A model generated the notes under the pieces. That model had not been told where the DNA came from. It ran no database searches and saw only the letters and a program-made list of their open reading frames with translations. This document shows, one piece after another, positions 42,185 to 48,992 of a stretch of DNA of 48,992 bases. The stretch's first letter is position 1. Each line of letters starts with the position of its first letter. The stretch lies in assembly GCA_947463885.1 (NCBI GenBank), contig CANHUQ010000002.1, forward strand, positions 1 through 48,992, read 5' to 3'. The DNA comes from Burkholderiales bacterium. Lineage in GTDB: Bacteria; Pseudomonadota; Gammaproteobacteria; Burkholderiales; Burkholderiaceae_E. A program made the translations under genes and the position numbers.

Positions 42185-43378
42185 ATGTTCAGACCCACCC
42201 CCGGCGGTGCCTTCGAAGGCTTGCGCGTCATTGATCTGGCTCAGGTGCGATCGGGCCCGACCTGCGTCAAGCAGTTCGCCGACTTTGGCGCCGATGTGAT
42301 TCGCATCGAGCCGCCTGCGCACTCGGGCCGCACCGAACTGATGACCGGTGCACGTGATGGCGCTGACATGCTCAACCTGCATCGCAACAAGCGGCTGATG
42401 ACACTGGACCTGAAGGCACCTGGTGCCAAGGATGTGATGCATCGTCTGGTGCGCTCAGCCGACATCGTGGTCGAGAACTACCGCCCCGATGTGAAGGCCC
42501 GTCTGGGCATCGATTACGACAGCCTCGCAGCGATCAATCCGCGCATCATCCTCGCCAGCATCTCGGGCTTCGGACAAGAAGGTCCGTACAAGGTACGTCC
42601 GGGTTTTGATCAGATTGCGCAAGGTATGTCCGGCATGATGTCGGTGACCGGCAAGCCGGGCGAAGGCCCCATGCGTGTGGGTGCAGCGGTCATCGACGTG
42701 GCGACCGGGCTCTATGCAGCGCTGGGGGTGATGACCGCGCTCTACGAGCGTGAGCGCAGTGGCCGCGGTCAGTGGGTGCAGTCTTCACTGCTTCAATCCG
42801 GCCTGGGGTTGATGGATTTTCAGGCCGCTCGATTCCTGGTGGAGGGCGAGGTGCCTGGGCAGGTTGGCAACGACCACCCCACGGGCATGCCCACGTCGGC
42901 CTATGCCACCTCGGATGGTCACGTGAATCTGGGCGCCGCTGGTGAAGCCATGTGGATCAAGGTCTGCGAAGTCATCGGTCGCCCCGCATTGGCCACCGAC
43001 CCGCGATTTGCGCAGGGCCCGGACCGGTCACTCAACCGTCAGGCGCTCAATGCAGAGCTGGGTGCGGCCTTTCGCACGCGCACCAGCGCTGAATGGATTG
43101 AATTGCTGAATGCCGCCGGCGTGCCGTGCGGCCCGATCTACAGCATGGATCAGGTGTTCAGCGATCCGCAGGTCGTGGCGACCGGCATGGCGGCCACCGT
43201 GCAACATGAAACCCGCGGGCCGATTCGGGTGTTGGCGCCCACGGCCACCTTGTCGCGTACGCCAGGCAAGCTTGAGCGCTCGCTGGTGTCAGTGGGGCAG
43301 GATACCGACGATGTGCTGGGCGAGTTGGGCTACAGCGCCGATGATATTGCCCGAATGAAGCACGACGGCATACTCTGA
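42185..43378 (+). CDS. Family III CoA-transferase 3 (CaiB/BaiF)
   Basis: 397 residues, opening GLRVIDLAQVRSGPTCVKQF. HRNKRLMTLDLKAPGAKDVM, NYRPDVKARLGIDYDSL and SISGFGQEGPYKVRPGFDQIA are typical. The likely catalytic Asp is in AVIDVATGLYAALG. It differs clearly from the tandem pair at 36165/37542, so it is a separate member of the family. The next gene, a Bug receptor, starts about 90 bases later. Frequent annotations for relatives are formyl-CoA or succinyl-CoA transferase; the acceptor acid is unknown. Confidence 0.93.
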   Translation: MFRPTPGGAFEGLRVIDLAQVRSGPTCVKQFADFGADVIRIEPPAHSGRTELMTGARDGADMLNLHRNKRLMTLDLKAPGAKDVMHRLVRSADIVVENYRPDVKARLGIDYDSLAAINPRIILASISGFGQEGPYKVRPGFDQIAQGMSGMMSVTGKPGEGPMRVGAAVIDVATGLYAALGVMTALYERERSGRGQWVQSSLLQSGLGLMDFQAARFLVEGEVPGQVGNDHPTGMPTSAYATSDGHVNLGAAGEAMWIKVCEVIGRPALATDPRFAQGPDRSLNRQALNAELGAAFRTRTSAEWIELLNAAGVPCGPIYSMDQVFSDPQVVATGMAATVQHETRGPIRVLAPTATLSRTPGKLERSLVSVGQDTDDVLGELGYSADDIARMKHDGIL

Positions 43379-43467
43379 GCCGATGCATCGAAAGCCCCCG
43401 TCTTATCGCGCTTGAATCGCACTGTTTTGTTGTCACGCACTCAGACGATCAACAGGAGACCTCACCT

Positions 43468-44475
43468 ATGAAGAACCACACTCGACCTGACAGAACCCGC
43501 CGCGATACGCTCAGGTGGGTCGGTGCCGCTGCTGCTGCCGGTGTTGCCTTACCCGGTGCAGGCTATGCACAGAGTTTTCCGGACAAGCCGGTGAAGATGA
43601 TCGTGCCCTACCCGCCCGGTGGGGGCGCTGATTCCTGGGCCAGGACGGTGGCGGGCAAGCTCGAAAAGGTGCTGGGTCAGCCGATTGTGTTCGATTACAA
43701 GCCGGGCGGCAGCACCACAATTGGCGCCGACGCTGCGGCGCGCTCGCCAGCGGATGGCTACACGGTTTTCATGATCGACAGCACCGCCTTTGCGTATGTG
43801 CCCAACATGCGCAAGGTCAACTACGATCCGGTGCGCTCGTTTGCACCGGTCGGTTTGCTTGGCTACGGGCCGATGTTGCTGGTGGCCGGGCCCAATGTGC
43901 CGGTGAAGTCAGTACCCGAACTGATTGCATTCGCCAAGGCCAACCCAGGCAAACTCACCATTGCCAGCGCAGGGGTGGGCTCCCCGCATCACCTGATTGG
44001 AGAGTTCTTCCGAGAGCGTGCGGGCATCTCGCTCACCCATGTGCCTTATAAGGGCGCGGTTCAGTACATTGCCGATCTTCTGGGTGGCCAGGTCGATCTG
44101 GCTGTGTCCACCATTACGCCGGCGCTGCCTCATGTGCAGGCCGGCAAACTGCGTCCGCTGGGCGTGTCCAGTGCCACGCGATCGTCTGCGCTGCCTGATG
44201 TGCCCACCATCGCAGAGCAGGGCATCACGGGTTTCGATGAGAAACCCTGGACATGCTTTGTGACGAATGCAGGCGTGCCGCCTGCGGCACTGGAAAAGCT
44301 GAGGGCAGCGTTCAAGACCACCCTTGAGGACCCTGAGGTGGCGGGCGCCCTGCGCAAAGCCGGCATCGAAGATGTGGGCGCATGGAGCCCCACCCGGATC
44401 GGCGAGCAGATGCAAGCCGATTACGTGAAGTGGGGCGAGATCATCCGCAAGGCCAACATCCGCCTGGACGGCTGA
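43468..44475 (+). CDS. Bug/TctC family periplasmic receptor 3
   Basis: 335 residues with a clear Tat-type signal, TRRDTLRWVGAAAAAGVALP, cleaved near GYAQ. The mature chain starts FPDKPVKMIVPYPPGGGADS. YKPGGSTTIGADAAA, AGVGSPHHLIGEFF and HVPYKGAVQYIADLLGGQVD follow the family pattern. It ends the hydratase/CoA-transferase run. AGGAG lies upstream of the ATG. A ten-pair hairpin at 44506-44536 follows. Confidence 0.92.
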   Translation: MKNHTRPDRTRRDTLRWVGAAAAAGVALPGAGYAQSFPDKPVKMIVPYPPGGGADSWARTVAGKLEKVLGQPIVFDYKPGGSTTIGADAAARSPADGYTVFMIDSTAFAYVPNMRKVNYDPVRSFAPVGLLGYGPMLLVAGPNVPVKSVPELIAFAKANPGKLTIASAGVGSPHHLIGEFFRERAGISLTHVPYKGAVQYIADLLGGQVDLAVSTITPALPHVQAGKLRPLGVSSATRSSALPDVPTIAEQGITGFDEKPWTCFVTNAGVPPAALEKLRAAFKTTLEDPEVAGALRKAGIEDVGAWSPTRIGEQMQADYVKWGEIIRKANIRLDG

Positions 44476-44505
44476 GCCTTCAAGGCCCTTTAAAGCATCC
44501 GGTCA

Positions 44506-44536
44506 GCGTGCTGCGAAGGGCTTGCCCGCAGCACGC
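44506..44536. terminator. Ten-pair hairpin between convergent Bug genes
   Basis: GCGTGCTGCG (44506-44515) pairs perfectly with CGCAGCACGC (44527-44536) with an 11-base loop. There is no T-run. Lying 30 bases after one gene and about 70 before the end of the other, it is a likely 3' end structure. Confidence 0.5.
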
Positions 44537-44604
44537 GCGCACCGTCTGGGCCCGAGCGCGTTGATGCAGCGCTTCGGGTCATCCAACCCGACTACTGCTC
44601 GTGA

Positions 44605-45618
44605 CTACTGCTCGTACTTGATGCCGAAATCGTCCGAGCGCTTGCGCCACCGGTTGAAGTCGGCGCGCACGAAATCTCGGAATTGATCAGGCGTGGGCGT
44701 GACCACTTCGCTGCCGGTCTCGGCCAGCCAGTTGGCGTACTCGGGTTCGCGCACGACCTTCGTGATCTCTGCATTCAATCGGTCCACCACTGCGCGCGGT
44801 GTGCCGCCTGGTACAAACAACCCGGTCCACGAGAGCATCTCGAAGTCGGCATGACCCTGCTCCGCCATGGTGGGCAGATCGGGGAAGCGTGCGATGCGTT
44901 TGGGAGCCAGCACACCCAGCGGAATCACTCTACCGGTCTGGATGTATTGCTTGTCGACTTCGGCCAGGAAGCCGATGGCGATATGCACCTGCCCGGCGGC
45001 GGTATCGAGCAGCATGGGGCCTGTCCCTTTGTAAGGCACGACGCTCAACTGCAGCCCGGCGCTGCGTGCCAGCAGTTCACACACGAAGTGCTGGCCGCTG
45101 CCATGCCCTGAGCTGCCGCACAGCAGCTTGCCGGGGCGCGCCTTCGCCCATTCGATCAGCTGAGGCAAGGTCTTTGGGCCGAGCGTGCTGTTGACCACCA
45201 GCACCGGATAGCCCAACGTGAATTGGGCCACCGGGATGAAATCTTTGTCCTGGTCGTAGCGGATCGGGGTGCGCAGGGCCGGGGCCACTACAACCTCGGT
45301 GTTGCCACCGAAGAGCGCGGTGTATCCATCGGGCGCAGACTTGGCGACGAATTCCGCGCCGATGGTTGTCGAGGCCCCGGGCTTGTTTTCAACAATGATG
45401 GGTTGCTTGAGCAGTTCGCCCAGACGCACACCAAAGCGTCGGGCGCGAATGTCGACCACGCCGCCGGGCGGTGAGCTGACAATGAAGCGCAGCGGCTTAT
45501 TGGGATACTCCTGCGCATGCGCAGCAGGCATCGAGGCAGCCCCGAAGGCTGCGATACACAGTGCGCCCATCCAGGCACGCGCGTGTCTCGACCTAGAGGC
45601 AATCAGGCCCATGTCCAT
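44605..45618 (-). CDS. Bug/TctC family periplasmic receptor 4
   Basis: 337 residues. The Sec-type signal RAWMGALCIAAFGAASMPAA is cleaved after HAQ. The mature protein begins EYPNKPLRFIVSSPPGGVVD, then VENKPGASTTIGAEFVA, SSGHGSGQHFVCELLA and VPYKGTGPMLLDTAAGQVH. It is convergent with receptor 3 and has no enzyme gene on its strand in the window; upstream of it is a 234-base region ending at serA. GGAG precedes the ATG. Confidence 0.92.
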   Translation of the reverse strand: MDMGLIASRSRHARAWMGALCIAAFGAASMPAAHAQEYPNKPLRFIVSSPPGGVVDIRARRFGVRLGELLKQPIIVENKPGASTTIGAEFVAKSAPDGYTALFGGNTEVVVAPALRTPIRYDQDKDFIPVAQFTLGYPVLVVNSTLGPKTLPQLIEWAKARPGKLLCGSSGHGSGQHFVCELLARSAGLQLSVVPYKGTGPMLLDTAAGQVHIAIGFLAEVDKQYIQTGRVIPLGVLAPKRIARFPDLPTMAEQGHADFEMLSWTGLFVPGGTPRAVVDRLNAEITKVVREPEYANWLAETGSEVVTPTPDQFRDFVRADFNRWRKRSDDFGIKYEQ

Positions 45619-45767
45619 GTCGTCTCCTCAGTGGCCTTGAATGGCCAGAACTTTTTTGGGGGTTCGGGATAGCCTGCAGCCTCGAGTGCCGGGCACATCC
45701 TCTGAGGGGACTGTCGATCAGGCGCGCAGCGCTGTCAACCTATTCCTTGATCCAGCTAGGCCACGGG

Positions 45768-45827
45768 GCAGCCCGTGTAGCAACCCGTGTAGCAACCCGT
45801 GGTGAAACCCATGGTGCAACCCATACT
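45768..45827 (+). repeat. 12-base tandem repeat, five units
   Basis: Five consecutive 12-base units with the shared core (G)CAACCC(G/A)TG: GCAGCCCGTGTA, GCAACCCGTGTA, GCAACCCGTGGT, GAAACCCATGGT, GCAACCCATACT. The array lies 25 bases beyond the serA stop codon, between serA and the Bug receptor 4 promoter region. No gene uses it. The rest of the 45619-45852 gap shows nothing certain. Confidence 0.8.
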
Positions 45828-45852
45828 TGGTGTATCGGTGCTCGGCACCGGG

Positions 45853-47040
45853 TCAGGCAGCAGCCGCCGACAGAACACGCACGCGGATCACATGCGGCAC
45901 GGCGCGGATGGCGGCGATCACAGCATCACCGATGACCGTTTCAGCGTCGATGATGTTGATGCCCAGATCACCCCGGCTCTTGTTCACCATGTCAATGACA
46001 TTGACCTGGTTCTCGGCCAGGACCGAGAGCACATGTCCGAGCACGCCGGATACGTTGTCGTTGAGTACCGTGATGCGCGTGGCGCCCGGCGTACGGTTCA
46101 GGCTCACCGAAGGAAAGTTCACCGAGTTGGTGACATTGCCGTTCTCAAGGTAATCGACCAGTTGGTTGGCCGCCATGACCGCGCAGTTTTCTTCGGATTC
46201 CTCGGTGCTTGCGCCAATGTGCGGCATGGCAATCACCTTGGGGTGATTGATCAGCATCGGCTCCGGGAAGTCGCACACGTAGTGGCCGAGCTTGCCGGCG
46301 TCCAGACTGCGCTTGATTGCGGCCGGATCCACGATGGATTCGCGCGCAAAGTTCAGGATGACCGTGCCGGGTTTCACCAGGCGCAGGGCTTCATCGTTGA
46401 TGAGGTGATGTGTGGCGTCGATCGCAGGCACGTGCAGCGAAATGAAGTCCGAGCGCGCCAGCAGAGACTGCAGATTTTCCATGCGCGTCACGGCATTGGA
46501 CAGCCGCCAGGCTGCATCCACCGAGAGGGCCGGATCGAAGCCCACCACTTTCATGTCGAGTGCAAGCGCCATGTCGGCCACCATGGAGCCGATCGCACCC
46601 AACCCGACAATGCCCAGCGTCTTGCCTTTGACTTCGATGCCCGCGAACCGCGCTTTCTCTTTTTCGAGCAGGGCCGACATCTCGCCGGAGTCGGTGATGG
46701 CGTTCAGGCTGTTCACATAGGTGATGCCTGGCAGGATGCCCCGCGTGGACATCAGCATGCCCGCAATCACCAGTTCCTTGACTGCATTGGCGTTCGCCCC
46801 TGGCGTGTTGAACACCACGATGCCGCGCGCGCTGCAATCGGTGACCGGCACGTTGTTCACGCCCGCACCGGCACGCGCAATGGCCAACAAGGTGTCTGGC
46901 ATGGCTACGTCATGCAGCTTCTGACTGCGAATCAGGAAGGCCTCGGGGTGGCCGATATCGCTGCCCACCTCGTAGTGCTGACGGTCGAAGCAGTTCAGAC
47001 CTTTGACGGCGATCTTGTTGTAGGTGCGGACTTTGTACAT
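45853..47040 (-). CDS. serA: Phosphoglycerate dehydrogenase SerA
   Basis: Oxidises 3-phosphoglycerate with NAD, the first step of serine synthesis. It has 395 residues. The Rossmann loop is GIVGLGAIGSMVADMA (143-158). The catalytic residues are Arg233 (NFARESIVD), a Glu near 260 (CDFPEP) and His274 (PHIGASTEES). A C-terminal ACT domain begins near residue 322 (TRITVLNDNVSGVLGHVL) and is the probable serine sensor. The extra domain of long SerA proteins is absent. It starts 19 bases after the serC stop, so the two enzymes of consecutive steps are co-transcribed. Confidence 0.93.
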   Translation of the reverse strand: MYKVRTYNKIAVKGLNCFDRQHYEVGSDIGHPEAFLIRSQKLHDVAMPDTLLAIARAGAGVNNVPVTDCSARGIVVFNTPGANANAVKELVIAGMLMSTRGILPGITYVNSLNAITDSGEMSALLEKEKARFAGIEVKGKTLGIVGLGAIGSMVADMALALDMKVVGFDPALSVDAAWRLSNAVTRMENLQSLLARSDFISLHVPAIDATHHLINDEALRLVKPGTVILNFARESIVDPAAIKRSLDAGKLGHYVCDFPEPMLINHPKVIAMPHIGASTEESEENCAVMAANQLVDYLENGNVTNSVNFPSVSLNRTPGATRITVLNDNVSGVLGHVLSVLAENQVNVIDMVNKSRGDLGINIIDAETVIGDAVIAAIRAVPHVIRVRVLSAAAA

Positions 47041-47059
47041 GGCGGATTCCGAGGCTGGC

Positions 47060-48187
47060 TCAGGCAGCGGCTTTGGTCTGCACCTGCTGATACGCCCAGG
47101 TCAGCCAGGGCATGAGAGCTTGCAAGTCGGCGGTTTGCACGGTGGCACCGCACCAGATGCGCAGGCCCGCCGGCGCGTCCTTGTATGAGCCGATGTCTAA
47201 GGCCACGCCTTCGGTCTCGAGCAGCTTGACCATCGCCTTGACCTGATCTTCCGGCAGCTTCACGCTCAGGCACACGCTGGTGTTGGAGCGCGTGGCCGGA
47301 TCTTTCGCCAGAAAGGAGATCCAGTCATTGGCGGCGACAAAATCGGCAATCACCTTCAAATTGGCTTCGCTGCGGGCGATGGTGCCCGAGACGCCGCCCA
47401 GGCTGTCGACCCATTGCAGGGCGTCCAGGTAATCGGCCACGCACAGCATGGAGGGGGTGTTGATGGTCTCGCCCTTGAACAGGCCCTCGTTGATCTTGCC
47501 GCCAGACTTCATGCGAAAGACCTTGGGCATGGGCCAGGGCGGGCTGTAGCTCTCCAGGCGCGCGGCGGCCCGCGGGCTCAGGATGAGCATGCCGTGGGCA
47601 CCTTCACCACCCAGCACTTTCTGCCAGGAATAGGTGACCACATCGAGCTTGTCCCAGGGCATGTCCATGGCGAAGACGGCCGATGTGGCATCACACAGCG
47701 TGAGCCCGGCGCGGTCTGCGGGAATCCAATGGCCATCCGGTACTTTCACGCCCGAGGTCGTGCCGTTCCAGACGAAGACCACGTCGTTGTTGAAGTTGAC
47801 CTTCGACAGATCGGGCAGATCGCCATAGTCGGCCTGGATCACGTTCACATCGGGAAGCTTGAGCTGCTTGACGATGTCGGTGACCCAGCCGGCACTGAAC
47901 GATTCCCACTCGAGCACATCGACGCCGCGTGGGCCCAGTAGCGACCACATCGCCATCTCGATGGCCCCTGTGTCGGAGCCTGGCACGACGGCCACTCGAT
48001 AGCCTTCAGGCAGACCCAGCAGGCGGGCGGTCTCGGTGCAGGCCAGGCCCAGAGCCTTTTTGCCCAGCGCTGAGCGATGTGAACGGCCCAGCGTGTTCAG
48101 CTGCAGCGCGCTGACGTCATAACCCGGGCGCTTGGCGCAGGGGCCGGAAGAAAAATTGGCAATGGCGGGCTTGACCGTGGGGCGCAT
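47060..48187 (-). CDS. serC: Phosphoserine aminotransferase SerC (alphaproteobacterial/Methanosarcina type)
   Basis: PLP enzyme making phosphoserine from phosphohydroxypyruvate and glutamate, 375 residues. [18 protein letters not shown] and [10 protein letters not shown] at the N-terminus, then [44 protein letters not shown] and the PLP lysine in [15 protein letters not shown] (Lys190) match the serC_2 type. The canonical SerC found with hisC/aroA in most betaproteobacteria looks different. The start at 48187 ([12 protein letters not shown]) is preferred to 48241. It heads the serC-serA operon. Confidence 0.93.
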   Translation of the reverse strand: MRPTVKPAIANFSSGPCAKRPGYDVSALQLNTLGRSHRSALGKKALGLACTETARLLGLPEGYRVAVVPGSDTGAIEMAMWSLLGPRGVDVLEWESFSAGWVTDIVKQLKLPDVNVIQADYGDLPDLSKVNFNNDVVFVWNGTTSGVKVPDGHWIPADRAGLTLCDATSAVFAMDMPWDKLDVVTYSWQKVLGGEGAHGMLILSPRAAARLESYSPPWPMPKVFRMKSGGKINEGLFKGETINTPSMLCVADYLDALQWVDSLGGVSGTIARSEANLKVIADFVAANDWISFLAKDPATRSNTSVCLSVKLPEDQVKAMVKLLETEGVALDIGSYKDAPAGLRIWCGATVQTADLQALMPWLTWAYQQVQTKAAA

Positions 48188-48404
48188 CGGTATCTCGTCT
48201 GAGCAGAGTGAATGGAATCGCAAGAGGTGCGAGGGGGACAATTCTATCTGTCCTCGCTATCCATCCTCGCTTTTCCTGGTCGCGGCAGGGCGCGGTGTCT
48301 TGAGGGCCGGTAATGGAGGAGGCGACACAGAAGACGACACGATGAGCGCCGCCCTGCAGGAGGTGCCTACAGGGTGCCTATTGGAGCCAACATGGCGGCG
48401 CACA

Positions 48405-48435
48405 AAAGAAAAAGCCCACCGATGTGGTGGGCTTT
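48405..48435 (-). terminator. Rho-independent terminator of tRNA-Lys
   Basis: AAAGCCCACC (48411-48420) pairs with GGTGGGCTTT (48426-48435). On the minus strand the stem is followed by a T-rich TTTTTCTTTTG, directly after the tRNA-Lys gene. Confidence 0.85.
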
Positions 48436-48449
48436 GTCCTTGATTCGAT

Positions 48450-48525
48450 TGGTAGGCCGTGCGGGATTCGAACCTGCGACCAACGGATTAAAAGTCCGCT
48501 GCTCTACCAGCTGAGCTAACGACCC
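48450..48525 (-). tRNA. tRNA-Lys (anticodon UUU)
   Basis: A 76-base cloverleaf with encoded CCA. On the minus strand the acceptor GGGTCGT pairs with ACGGCCT (including G-U pairs), and the D-arm is GCTC/GAGC. The anticodon stem is GCGGA/TCCGT with loop CTTTTAA, so the anticodon is TTT. The T-arm is GCAGG TTCGAAT CCCGC, the A-C mismatch being minor. It is followed by a clear intrinsic terminator. Confidence 0.95.
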
Positions 48526-48560
48526 GAAGCCCACTAGTATAGGTTTTGGGGGCGCGTCGG

Positions 48561-48992
48561 TCAAACCATCTGTTCGACCCGCCACATCTGATAGCGCAGG
48601 CCCGCGACGGCGCCCGCAATGAGTGCAGCCAGTGTGATGAATGAACCAATGGCCAGCGTCGACATCCCGCTGATCCCCTGGCCGATCGTGCAGCCCAGCG
48701 CGGTCACGCCGCCTACGCCCATGAGCGCTGCGCCCACCAGATGATTGGCGGTGTCTTCTGCGCCGCGAAATCCTTCCCATCGGAAGCGCCCTGTGGCGAG
48801 CGCATAGAGCGCCGATCCGGCAGTCATGCCCAGGACGGAAGCAATGCCCAGCGTGAGGGTCTTGCTCTGATCGCTCCAGAGCATGGCCAGTTCGATCGTG
48901 TACGCCACGGGCGCCACGAAGCTCAGTGACTCGGGCCGCCCGCTCTGTGATCCTAGAAAACTTTCTTCGAGTGTGCGGGGGTCTTCCTGCAC
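48561..48992 (-). CDS. YeeE/YedE family sulfur-compound transporter (N-terminus outside window)
   Basis: C-terminal part of an integral membrane protein of the YeeE/YedE (TsuA-like) family, which takes up thiosulfate or other sulfur compounds. At least three membrane segments are visible. The hallmark GGVTALGCTIGQGISGMSTL contains the conserved Cys that handles the sulfur atom in relatives. TANHLVGAALMGVG precedes it. The frame is open to the window edge, so the true start is probably beyond 48992. The stop is 36 bases from the tRNA-Lys 5' end. Confidence 0.85.
   Translation of the reverse strand: MQEDPRTLEESFLGSQSGRPESLSFVAPVAYTIELAMLWSDQSKTLTLGIASVLGMTAGSALYALATGRFRWEGFRGAEDTANHLVGAALMGVGGVTALGCTIGQGISGMSTLAIGSFITLAALIAGAVAGLRYQMWRVEQMV

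Noticed and set aside
45799-47115. A 438-residue plus-strand frame opposite serA
   Set aside because: Rich in His, Arg and Gln as expected of an antisense shadow of a high-GC gene. No ribosome binding site or recognisable motif; serA on the minus strand has full catalytic motifs.

Overview
The window reads as chromosomal DNA of a high-GC betaproteobacterium, most likely order Burkholderiales. The pointers are the several Bug (TctC-type) periplasmic receptors next to family III CoA-transferases, a Burkholderiales-type general porin, thiG next to trmB, and the GC-rich codon use. The genus cannot be named from the sequence alone. There is no rRNA operon, CRISPR array, prophage or transposase. 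The one clearly accessory piece is a PIN-domain toxin-antitoxin module lying between copies of a GC-rich repeat at about 24.1-25.3 kb.

Layout. 0-4 kb: the 3' part of recQ, then two adjacent acyl-CoA dehydrogenase genes that look like one heteromeric enzyme, closed by a strong bidirectional terminator. 4-9.6 kb, minus strand: a long tight run of a DUF2279 protein, thiS, an LEA-type lipoprotein, thiG, trmB, a short-chain dehydrogenase and a porin. 10-13.6 kb, plus strand: folE, a small secreted protein, tRNA-Gly(CCC), and a phosphotransacylase/acetate-kinase pair with overlapping ends. 13.6-17 kb: a small COG4315-type lipoprotein divergent from a WYL regulator, a GT39/ArnT-like membrane glycosyltransferase, and a small unknown gene. 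17-21.4 kb, minus strand: a complete MCE (Mla-like) lipid transport operon (permease with STAS-like N-terminus, ATPase, MCE protein, auxiliary lipoprotein) downstream of a glutathione peroxidase.

21.4-24.1 kb: an M81 (MlrC-like) metallopeptidase followed by an atypical iron-type alcohol dehydrogenase. 24.1-25.3 kb: palindromic GC-rich element, toxin, antitoxin, operator and promoter, second repeat copy. 25.3-27.3 kb, minus strand: VOC protein and acyl-CoA synthetase with a 4-base overlap. 27.4-31 kb: a large SWIM-SNF2 helicase. 31-32.7 kb: two convergent, related but divergent lipoproteins of unknown function. 32.8-36.2 kb: a CinA-type amidohydrolase, an NTF2-flavin monooxygenase fusion and a nitroreductase.

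36.2-45.6 kb is an acyl-CoA island: three family III CoA-transferases (two of them tandem paralogues), an enoyl-CoA hydratase and four Bug receptors, with no regulator and no TctA/TctB membrane partner. A plausible reading is uptake of carboxylic acids by the receptors and their activation by CoA transfer, then hydration or oxidation. The substrates are unknown. 45.8-48.2 kb holds serC-serA for serine synthesis, of the type common in alphaproteobacteria. The window ends with tRNA-Lys(UUU), its terminator and a partial YeeE/YedE sulfur transporter.
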